The notes beneath the pieces were generated by a model, which saw nothing but the letters and a program-made list of their open reading frames with translations, made no database searches and had not been told where the DNA came from. Shown here piece by piece: positions 1 through 5,669 of a stretch of DNA of 5,691 nucleotides. Origin of the DNA: Promethearchaeota archaeon (GTDB lineage Archaea; Asgardarchaeota; Lokiarchaeia; Sigyniarchaeales; SOKP01); contig JAUWZR010000172.1 in NCBI GenBank assembly GCA_030615235.1, forward strand, positions 1-5,691, read 5' to 3'. The number at the start of each line of letters is the position of its first letter. The stretch's first letter is position 1. A program made the position numbers and the translations under genes.

Positions 1-1122
1 AATTTTTTTCATAATTTCTATGTTTTCATCAAGGGATTCCTTAGATATTTTAGGATGGATATCTAAAGCAAATATTTCCTGAGTTACTTTCTCTACTATA
101 GGTAAATAAACTTCTTTATAATTTATTTCTTTATCGTAGAAAGGGCATGACCAAGGACATCCTTTTGAGTATGCAATTTTTTCTTGGAATAATTTTGTTT
201 TATAAAGAGGTTTTGGATATAGAACCTTACTCCTTGGAAATCTATCTAGGAATTGAGTTTTCGTAATTCCTAATACATCAGGATCTATTCTTCCAATCCA
301 ATAATTAAACGCGGGTTCACAATATTCAGGAACAAAAGGAGGATTAATACCTTTCAAATTGGAAGTTGCTTCTGATAGATATTTTGCGTTTTTGTTCCTA
401 ATTTTGATAAAATTTTCTATCTTTCTTAGTTGGACTCTCCCAATAGCGGCTTGAATTTCAGTCATTCTATAGTTGTATCCTAATCTATTATAAACATACC
501 ATTCTGGTTCACCATGATGTCTAAGTAATCGACATTGTTCATCTAATTCGTCATCGTTGGTAGTAATCATTCCACCTTCTCCCGTAGTCATATTTTTAGA
601 AGGATAAAAGCTAAAACAACCGAGATGCCCTATAGAACCAACATTTTTATTATAACATCGCGTTCCAATAGATTGTGCAGCATCTTCTATGATATATATT
701 CCACTATCGCTTGCTATATCCATAAGTTCGCTCATATCAGCACAAATTCCTGCTAAATGAACGGGGATAATTGCTTTCGTTTTCTCAGTAATTTTATTCC
801 TTACAGAGTTGGGATCTAAGGTATAAGATTTATCGTCAATATCTGCAAAAATAGGTATTGCATTATTGTGTAGTATTGAACTTGCACTTGCGATAAATGT
901 AAAAGGCGGGACAATAACCTCGTCTCCAGGACCAATATTTAACGCTGCAATAGCTATGTGAAGTGCTGCTGTACCAGTATTGACTGCTATAGCATGCTTT
1001 ACACCGATATACCGAGCGAATTCCTCTTCGAATTTACTAACAAACTCACCATGTAATAGTGTTAGCATCTGAGATTTCATTACTTTTAGAACTTCTTGCT
1101 GCTCTTCTTCTGAAAGGTTCAT
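1..1122 (-). CDS. DegT/DnrJ/EryC1/StrS family PLP-dependent sugar aminotransferase (partial, C-terminus off the left edge)
   Basis: My own minus-strand translation from the ATG at 1122 is open for 374 codons to base 1, with no stop or frameshift. Family hallmarks are in order: GTAA phosphate-binding turn (residues 50-53), PPFTF with the ring-stacking aromatic (72-76), EDAAQS with the Asp that contacts the PLP ring nitrogen (D147), the SFYPSKNMTTGEGG block with the Schiff-base lysine K176, and RMTEIQAAIG (219-228). Members transfer an amino group, usually from Glu or Gln, to a keto nucleotide sugar in the cytoplasm, feeding surface glycans, glycoproteins or antibiotics. The substrate cannot be told from sequence. 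The C-terminal block with CPWSC (322-326) and IHPKIS (355-360) is present, so probably only about 10-25 residues are missing. The N-terminus is shorter than in many relatives: the stretch usually found before the SEEE helix is absent, and an in-frame TAA lies seven codons upstream of the ATG. It follows the winged-helix gene on the same strand after 104 bases. Confidence 0.93.
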   Translation of the reverse strand, partial: MNLSEEEQQEVLKVMKSQMLTLLHGEFVSKFEEEFARYIGVKHAIAVNTGTAALHIAIAALNIGPGDEVIVPPFTFIASASSILHNNAIPIFADIDDKSYTLDPNSVRNKITEKTKAIIPVHLAGICADMSELMDIASDSGIYIIEDAAQSIGTRCYNKNVGSIGHLGCFSFYPSKNMTTGEGGMITTNDDELDEQCRLLRHHGEPEWYVYNRLGYNYRMTEIQAAIGRVQLRKIENFIKIRNKNAKYLSEATSNLKGINPPFVPEYCEPAFNYWIGRIDPDVLGITKTQFLDRFPRSKVLYPKPLYKTKLFQEKIAYSKGCPWSCPFYDKEINYKEVYLPIVEKVTQEIFALDIHPKISKESLDENIEIMKKI

Positions 1123-1150
1123 TATCAATTCAATTACTATTAAAAATTAA

Positions 1151-1159
1151 TATTATAAA
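1151..1159 (-). promoter_or_regulatory. Possible TATA box for the aminotransferase gene
   Basis: On the minus strand this reads TTTATAATA and lies about 29 bases upstream of the ATG at 1122. This is the spacing expected of an archaeal TATA box serving a transcript with a very short leader. No Shine-Dalgarno-like sequence lies before that ATG, which agrees with a leaderless message. The whole spacer (1123-1226) is almost pure A/T, so a match here has little statistical weight. The gene could also be read through from the upstream winged-helix gene. Confidence 0.28.
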
Positions 1160-1226
1160 TTAATAATATTAAAAATAATAACCATTTTAATAATGTAATT
1201 CTTTATAGAACAACCATTTAAGATTT

Positions 1227-1844
1227 TCAAATAATAAGATAATATGTATCATTTCTGTCACTATATCCAATAATTTTGTTCTTTGTAAGAGTTTCTAAGA
1301 CTTTATCGAGCCAATTTTTGCTAGTGTCAATGGATTTATATAGTTCGTTATACTTCATCTCGTTATTTACAGCTAACAAGAATTGGATTTTACTTTTTAC
1401 TTTAAGATGGTCTGCTTTAACTACCATCTCAAACCGTTTTTTCAAGTCATACTCCATTGTTTTTAGCTGAGCGACTTGATTGCTTAGTTTCCCGATAACT
1501 TCATCACGTGTTCGAAATACGGTTAAAGATAAGTTATAGATTCTTTCCAAGTGTTTTTTAAGGTCAGTTTCGTTTAGTTCTAACTCGAGTTCTTTTTTAA
1601 ATTCATCTAATATAACAGTATAATCTGAACCATCATCGTACTTATCTAATACTAATACGATAATTATTTCCCTATTTTCGTTATAATAGGAAATTGAGTT
1701 CCAATTTTTTTCTTCAATAGTAATGTATGATTCAATAAAATTATGTGAAATTTGGATTTGTTGTACTACATTATCCAGAACCTCTAAATGTTCCGGAAAC
1801 TTCATGTATATGTTTCCACCAAGAACTTCATCCCACTTAATCAT
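1227..1844 (-). CDS. Hypothetical protein with mixed alpha/beta N-terminal domain, helical linker and C-terminal winged helix (205 aa)
   Basis: I do not recognise a named family. Residues 1-85 look like one small alpha/beta domain: GGNIYMKFPEHL (9-20), a helix with VVQQIQISHNF (26-36), then strands around YITIEEKNW (40-48), ISYYN (51-55) and IIIVLVLDKY (60-69), ended by a helix from 75. This pattern recalls longin or roadblock-like sensor/adaptor folds, but that is inference. Residues about 92-148 are a charged amphipathic helical stretch, possibly a coiled coil for dimerisation. Residues about 150-205 fit a winged helix: KSKIQFLLAV, a turn, ELYKSI, the recognition-like helix SKNWLDKVLETLTKNKII, and a wing ending in DRNDTYYLII. 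There is no signal peptide or membrane segment. A weak AGGT about eight bases ahead supports the ATG at 1844; M14 is an unlikely alternative. A DNA-binding regulator is plausible. It lies upstream of the aminotransferase gene and divergent from the GIY-YIG/PSTK pair, so it might act on either. Confidence 0.78.
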   Translation of the reverse strand: MIKWDEVLGGNIYMKFPEHLEVLDNVVQQIQISHNFIESYITIEEKNWNSISYYNENREIIIVLVLDKYDDGSDYTVILDEFKKELELELNETDLKKHLERIYNLSLTVFRTRDEVIGKLSNQVAQLKTMEYDLKKRFEMVVKADHLKVKSKIQFLLAVNNEMKYNELYKSIDTSKNWLDKVLETLTKNKIIGYSDRNDTYYLII

Positions 1845-1900
1845 ACAAATACCTAGAGGAAAAGTAACTCACCAGAAAAATCTAACACTTCCTTTAAAAA

Positions 1901-1909
1901 TTATAAAAG
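1901..1909 (-). promoter_or_regulatory. Possible TATA box for the winged-helix gene
   Basis: Read on the minus strand this is CTTTTATAA, preceded by the purine-rich AAGAA that could serve as a BRE. It lies about 57 bases upstream of the ATG at 1844. A start of transcription about 25 bases downstream would give a leader of roughly 30-35 bases, long enough to hold the weak AGGT ribosome-binding match before the start codon. The spacer is AT-rich, so the call rests mainly on spacing and context. Confidence 0.33.
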
Positions 1910-2044
1910 TTCTTATTAATAAATTTAATTTTTAGTAGATTAATTTGGTAATAACAAAATATGTAATGAGGATCTTTAGATTTTCTTTTAATATGGAAAA
2001 AATGCGATAGTTTTGCCAAAAAAAATAAATAGTTGAAAAATTAT

Positions 2045-2054
2045 CTTATAAATA
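2045..2054 (+). promoter_or_regulatory. Likely TATA box for the GIY-YIG/PSTK transcript
   Basis: The sequence CTTATAAATA is a good archaeal TATA box, with the A-rich GAAAAA (2035-2040) just ahead as a possible BRE. Its core begins 27 bases before the ATG at 2073, so transcription should start at or very near that ATG and give a leaderless message. This also argues against the GTG at 2061, which lies only seven bases after the box and would be upstream of the predicted transcript start. Confidence 0.5.
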
Positions 2055-2072
2055 GTATAGGTGTCTCTATTG

Positions 2073-2360
2073 ATGGGAGGAATTTATTTCGTGTATATTT
2101 TAGAAACGATTGCGAAGAATAATAAAAAGAGATTCTACACGGGGTATACTAATAATCTACAGAGAAGATTAGAAGAACATAAAAAGGGGACTGGTGCTAA
2201 ATTTTGTCGTGGCAAGAAGAGTATAAGACTTAAGTATTTTGAAACTTTTCTAGAGAGAGGAACTGCTATGAAGCGAGAATTAGAAATTAAAACTTTTTCA
2301 AGGAAAGAGAAAATTCAGCTTATAAGAACTTTCAATGAAGAGGAGCTAATTGAGTATTAA
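2073..2360 (+). CDS. Small GIY-YIG endonuclease-domain protein (COG2827/UPF0213-like, 95 aa)
   Basis: A single GIY-YIG nuclease domain fills the protein. The GIY half is IYFVYIL (residues 4-10) and the YIG half is FYTGYTNNLQRRLEEH (21-36), with the expected catalytic arginine at R31 or R32. GTGAKFCRG (39-47) follows, then AMKRELEIK (65-73) with the metal-binding glutamate, probably E69. A basic RKEKIQLI tail closes the domain. The length is typical of the stand-alone subfamily, whose biological role is poorly known; structure-specific DNA cleavage or repair is the usual guess. The loop between the two halves is a few residues longer than usual and lysine-rich. Start choice: an open GTG start at 2061 would give 99 residues, and GTG 2091 has GGGAGG ten bases ahead but would remove most of the GIY strand. 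I prefer ATG 2073 because of the TATA spacing and the family's usual N-terminus. Its end overlaps the PSTK gene by 11 bases. Confidence 0.9.
   Translation: MGGIYFVYILETIAKNNKKRFYTGYTNNLQRRLEEHKKGTGAKFCRGKKSIRLKYFETFLERGTAMKRELEIKTFSRKEKIQLIRTFNEEELIEY
2340..2345 (+). promoter_or_regulatory. Shine-Dalgarno-like site setting the TTG start of the PSTK gene
   Basis: GAGGAG lies inside the end of the GIY-YIG reading frame and is followed by CTAA and then TTG at 2350. It is one of the few convincing purine-rich ribosome-binding sites in the window. It supports the rare TTG start, since no ATG occurs in this frame before residue 92, well beyond the P-loop. Its position inside the upstream gene suggests translational coupling. 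Confidence 0.55.
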
Positions 2361-3141
2361 AGGAAATTTTCTCGTTATATTAGTGGGATTACCCGCATCA
2401 GGAAAAACTACTTTCGCTAATAATTTAAAAAATAAATTGAATCTCCACTTTCAAGTTGAGGTTAAAATTATCGATCCAGACTTACTGAGAGATAATACAT
2501 CACCAAAAATTTTTGATTTTCGAAATGAACCTCGCGTAAGAGAAAAATCACTTGAAAAGGTGAGAAAATACCTTACTAGAGGCTTAATAGTTATTAGTGA
2601 CGATTTAAACTACTATACTAGTATGCGACATGACTTGAAATCTATTGCTGATGATTTAAGCATAAATTTTTACATAATCCATATATCAACATCGCTTGAA
2701 CTATGTTTGAAACGCAATGAGAATAGGGGTAAACCTATCCCCGATATTGTAATACAAAAAATTTACGATAAATTTGATAATTTTAAAAAATATAGATGGA
2801 ATTACCCTTTCAAAACATATAACTCAACTCAATTTAGTGATCCTGTCATATTTATAGAGGATCTAATAAAAGAAATAGCAGAAGATCTAAAAAAAATAAA
2901 GGATAAGCCAACTGTTAAAAAATCACTTCATTCCTCAAATCGAGAGATTTTAGAACTTACTACCCGAAAATATGTAGGAAGGCTTTTAGATGTCCCTCAA
3001 AATCGCTCTCACAAAGACGAAATATTAAAATATAGGAAATCTTATATTAAAAAAAAAGCGAAGAATTTAACTGATACTAAAGTAATACTAGAGGATTTTA
3101 AAAGATATTTGGCAAAAAATCTAAATATTAACCTAATTTGA
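2350..3141 (+). CDS. pstK: L-seryl-tRNA(Sec) kinase, PSTK (263 aa, TTG start)
   Basis: PSTK uses ATP to phosphorylate Ser-tRNA(Sec); SepSecS then converts the O-phosphoserine to selenocysteine, the archaeal and eukaryotic route. The kinase domain shows a P-loop GLPASGKT (residues 13-20), DPDLLRD with D44 and R47 in the expected active-site region, and VISDDLNYYTSMRHDL (81-96). RNENRG (122-127) is the RxxxR lid motif, and the family block with IYDKFD and KYRW (138-150) follows. From memory, the middle and the C-terminal part align with the Methanocaldococcus jannaschii enzyme. A lysine-rich linker (about 179-195) leads to a helical C-terminal domain (about 198-260, TTRKYV, ILKYRKSYIKK, DFKRYL), which in that enzyme binds the tRNA. 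That domain argues against the related Kti12 proteins, and the length is full for the family. The TTG start is forced by the P-loop position and supported by GAGGAG upstream. It overlaps the GIY-YIG gene and shares its promoter. Confidence 0.9.
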   Translation: MSIKGNFLVILVGLPASGKTTFANNLKNKLNLHFQVEVKIIDPDLLRDNTSPKIFDFRNEPRVREKSLEKVRKYLTRGLIVISDDLNYYTSMRHDLKSIADDLSINFYIIHISTSLELCLKRNENRGKPIPDIVIQKIYDKFDNFKKYRWNYPFKTYNSTQFSDPVIFIEDLIKEIAEDLKKIKDKPTVKKSLHSSNREILELTTRKYVGRLLDVPQNRSHKDEILKYRKSYIKKKAKNLTDTKVILEDFKRYLAKNLNINLI

Positions 3142-3169
3142 CACTGTAGCGTATTGCCCTGGTTTTGAT

Positions 3170-3202
3170 AAATTGAAACAAATCTAAAATTTGGTTTAAT
3201 TT
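3170..3202 (+). terminator. Imperfect AT-rich hairpin after the PSTK gene, possible terminator
   Basis: The two arms can pair over 13 base pairs: AAATT (3170-3174) with AATTT (3198-3202), AAA with TTT, and CAAAT (3179-3183) with ATTTG (3189-3193). The loop is CTAAA. There is a single bulged G on each side (3175 and 3194). It begins 28 bases after the PSTK stop and its 3' arm is T-rich, which suits an archaeal terminator or a stabilised 3' end. Stability would be low because nearly every pair is A-T, and AT-rich spacers often give such folds by chance. Confidence 0.3.
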
Positions 3203-3351
3203 TATTAGATAAAGTCATAAATGTAAGTGTAATAACCTATGAATTGCATATATTCGCCAAATAAGAAATTATAACTTTAAATGATGGTTTGTCGAACTAA
3301 CATAACTCGCATATTAAATAATACAAAAGAAAATAAAGTATCATTATTTCT

Positions 3352-3360
3352 TTTAAAATA
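3352..3360 (+). promoter_or_regulatory. Possible TATA box for the Cdc48 gene
   Basis: TTTAAAATA begins 38 bases before the ATG at 3390, so transcription would start within about ten bases of the start codon. No true Shine-Dalgarno match precedes the ATG (only GAAGA at 3374-3378), which fits a short or absent leader. The 248-base spacer 3142-3389 is otherwise AT-rich; I found no gene, tRNA or repeat in it apart from the hairpin near its left end. Alternative boxes such as ATTAAATAA (3313-3321) lie further up. Confidence 0.33.
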
Positions 3361-3389
3361 GTAAAATAAAAAAGAAGATTTCTAATAAA

Positions 3390-5669
3390 ATGAATAACGA
3401 AGGAACATCTAAATCAGCAAAATTAAGAATTGAAAGGTTAGAATCTAGTCGTAGCGGAAGAAGTTTATGTTATGTAGACCAAGCAATTATGGAAAGCTTA
3501 GGGTTATCTACTGGTGATATTGTAGAAATCGTCGGGAGGAAGAGAACTGCGGGCATTGTTGTGGCGAGCTTTGCAGACAAAGGAAAGCAGATTATAAGAA
3601 TAGACGGAATACAAAGATTAAATCTTGGGTCTACTATTGGTGAATTCGTTTCTATTCGATATATTAACGTGGAACCCGCGAAAGAAATTGAACTCGCACC
3701 AACTAAGAGTATTTATGACATTAAAAAGCAAGCAGATGCCATAAAAGGGAAACTAATTGATAAACCCGTGATGGCTGGAGATTTGATAGATATTCCCGGG
3801 GCTTTTATTAAATCGGATGAAGGAAGCAATCCCATGAATGGCTTTATGAGAATGCTCAATATGGGAGGAACTCCAAGGAGAGCAACTTTAGGACCTTTAA
3901 GATTGGTAGTACTTAATACTAAACCAATCGACAAGGTAGTTAGATTTACTCGGGATACAAGGATAAAAATCAATAAAAAAGTCGCTCTTCTAAATATTTC
4001 TGGAGAAATTATTACTTACGATGATGTTGGAGGTTTAACTGATGAAATTCAAAGGATTAGAGAAGTTATTGAATTACCCATTAGACATCCCGAATTATTC
4101 CGTAGATTGAATATTGAACCCCCAAAAGGAGTTCTGTTTTACGGACCTCCCGGTACAGGAAAGACATTGATGGCAAAAGCGGTTTCCCAAGAAGCAAACG
4201 CCCATTTCATTACTATTAATGGTCCTGAGATAATGAGTAAATTCTACGGTGATAGCGAGAGAAATTTGAAAAATATTTTTAACGAGGCGGAAAAGCACGC
4301 ACCTACAATAATTTTTATTGATGAACTTGACTCAATAGCCCCTAAAAGAAGTGAAGTCACAGGTGAAGTTGAAAGGCGAGTTGTATCTCAATTACTTACG
4401 CTTCTTGACGGAATGAAAGGCAGAGAGGGAGTGATCGTGATTGGAGCCACAAACAGAATAGACGCAATTGATCAAGCCCTAAGAAGACCAGGAAGGTTTG
4501 ATACCGAAATACGATTTAGAGTTCCAAATAAGAGCGCAAGGAATGAAATTTTTAAAATTCACACTCGAGGAATGCCAGTTGCAAATGATGTAGATATAGA
4601 ATACTATTCTAATATCACTCACGGTTTTGTTGGAGCAGATATCATGGCTTTCGTTCGAGAAGCCGCTATGGATGCTATAAGAGATATTTTACCTGAAATT
4701 AATATTGACGAATCGATACCAATTGAGATCATTCAGAATTTATTTGTTAGAGATAAAAATTTTCTAAAAGCATCTAAAGAAATAAAACCCTCTGCCTTAA
4801 GAGAGTATTTTAGAGAAATTCCCGAAGTTTCATGGAATGACATTGGTGGATTGGATGAAATAAAACAAGAATTAAAGGAAGCCATTGAATGGCCATTAAT
4901 GCATCCAAAACTGTTCAAGAAAGCGGGAATTCGTCCTATTGGGGGAATTCTACTTTTTGGCCCTCCAGGTTGTGGAAAAACGCTCTTAGCAGAAGCGATA
5001 GCAAGCGAAACACAGTCGAATTTTATAACCGTTAAAGGTCCAGAACTAATGTCAAAATGGGTTGGTGAATCTGAAAAAAATATAAGGAGCATATTCGCAA
5101 AAGCCAGAGAACTAGCCCCTTCTATTATATATTTCGATGAAATTGAAGCTCTTACCGCTAATCGAGGAGGATGGAAAGGATCAGCTGTTTATGACACGGT
5201 AATAACCCAATTATTAACTGAAATGGATGGGATCGAGAGTAATAGCGGGATCGTTATTGTAGCTAGTACAAATCGCCCTGATCTGGTTGACCCTGCGCTA
5301 CTTCGACCTGGAAGAATTGATAAAATATTATATGTACTAGCACCTGATTACGAAGGGAGAATCAAGATACTACAAGTTCACACCAAAAATATGCCACTTA
5401 AAGAAGGTATTTCTTTGAAAAACATAGCTTTAATGACAGATGGGTATAGTGGAGCAGATTTGGAAAACCTATGTAGAGAAGCAGGCATGCAAGCAATAAG
5501 AGAAAAGCTGGATGATTTTGATTTTGTAGAACGTAAGCACTTTGATTACGCGCTTTCAAAGGTAGGATCAACGCTACAAAAAGACACTATTGACAAGTAC
5601 GAGACTTTGGCGAAACAACTTACCCAAGACCAAAAAGTTAAAGAAAGCGATTCCAATTTGTATAAATAA
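3390..5669 (+). CDS. Cdc48/p97/VAT-type two-ring AAA ATPase (759 aa, complete)
   Basis: This is a hexameric cytoplasmic unfoldase that threads substrates through two stacked ATPase rings. The N domain (about 10-195) has a double-psi barrel half and an N-c half. D1 begins at YDDVGGL (210-216), with Walker A GPPGTGKT (252-259), pore loop SKFYGDSE (283-290), Walker B IIFIDE (307-312), sensor GATNR (352-356) and arginine fingers in RRPGR (365-369). D2 begins at SWNDIGGL (481-488), with Walker A GPPGCGKT (524-531), pore loop SKWVGESE (555-562), Walker B IIYFDE (579-584), sensor ASTNRPD (625-631) and RPGR (639-642). All catalytic residues of both rings are present. The protein ends Leu-Tyr-Lys, a hydrophobic-Tyr-X tail that docks AAA rings on the 20S proteasome. 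Unusual points are an insertion in N-c (about 137-170), loss of two conserved prolines after the D1 sensor, and the p97-like Cys in the D2 Walker A. It appears to be monocistronic within this window. Confidence 0.97.
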   Translation: MNNEGTSKSAKLRIERLESSRSGRSLCYVDQAIMESLGLSTGDIVEIVGRKRTAGIVVASFADKGKQIIRIDGIQRLNLGSTIGEFVSIRYINVEPAKEIELAPTKSIYDIKKQADAIKGKLIDKPVMAGDLIDIPGAFIKSDEGSNPMNGFMRMLNMGGTPRRATLGPLRLVVLNTKPIDKVVRFTRDTRIKINKKVALLNISGEIITYDDVGGLTDEIQRIREVIELPIRHPELFRRLNIEPPKGVLFYGPPGTGKTLMAKAVSQEANAHFITINGPEIMSKFYGDSERNLKNIFNEAEKHAPTIIFIDELDSIAPKRSEVTGEVERRVVSQLLTLLDGMKGREGVIVIGATNRIDAIDQALRRPGRFDTEIRFRVPNKSARNEIFKIHTRGMPVANDVDIEYYSNITHGFVGADIMAFVREAAMDAIRDILPEINIDESIPIEIIQNLFVRDKNFLKASKEIKPSALREYFREIPEVSWNDIGGLDEIKQELKEAIEWPLMHPKLFKKAGIRPIGGILLFGPPGCGKTLLAEAIASETQSNFITVKGPELMSKWVGESEKNIRSIFAKARELAPSIIYFDEIEALTANRGGWKGSAVYDTVITQLLTEMDGIESNSGIVIVASTNRPDLVDPALLRPGRIDKILYVLAPDYEGRIKILQVHTKNMPLKEGISLKNIALMTDGYSGADLENLCREAGMQAIREKLDDFDFVERKHFDYALSKVGSTLQKDTIDKYETLAKQLTQDQKVKESDSNLYK

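Noticed and set aside
1123..1226. AT-rich spacer with repeated TAATATTA-like words on the minus strand, which could be read as a short repeat array or an origin-type unwinding region.
   Set aside because: It is only about 100 bases, the words are not regular in unit or spacing, and low-complexity A/T composition explains them.
1276..1935. Plus-strand open frames (1276-1470 and 1723-1935) over the winged-helix gene.
   Set aside because: They are antisense to a longer minus-strand frame with coherent domain structure, and their translations look like noise.
2350..3141. Kti12 or a generic adenylate-type P-loop kinase as an alternative identity for the PSTK gene.
   Set aside because: The NYYTSMRHDL, RNENRG and KYRW blocks plus the C-terminal helical domain fit PSTK better.
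3139..3168. The PSTK stop is TGA, which could in principle be a selenocysteine codon in a Sec-decoding organism.
   Set aside because: Read-through meets another TGA after nine codons, the added residues resemble nothing, and the protein already has full family length.
3142..3389. Possible tRNA(Sec) or SECIS element in the spacer between PSTK and Cdc48.
   Set aside because: GGTTTTGATA (3161-3170) only vaguely recalls a tRNA T-loop box. I found no matching acceptor arms, D arm or CCA-side stem, and the only hairpin lacks a SECIS-type GAA/A internal loop.
3713..4298. Two further minus-strand open frames (3713-3973 and 4095-4298) within the Cdc48 gene.
   Set aside because: Both are antisense to conserved N-domain and D1 coding sequence and show no recognisable protein features.
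4733..5092. A 119-codon minus-strand open frame within the Cdc48 gene.
   Set aside because: It lies wholly antisense to the conserved D1-D2 linker and start of D2, with no family resemblance or upstream signals; it is a shadow frame.
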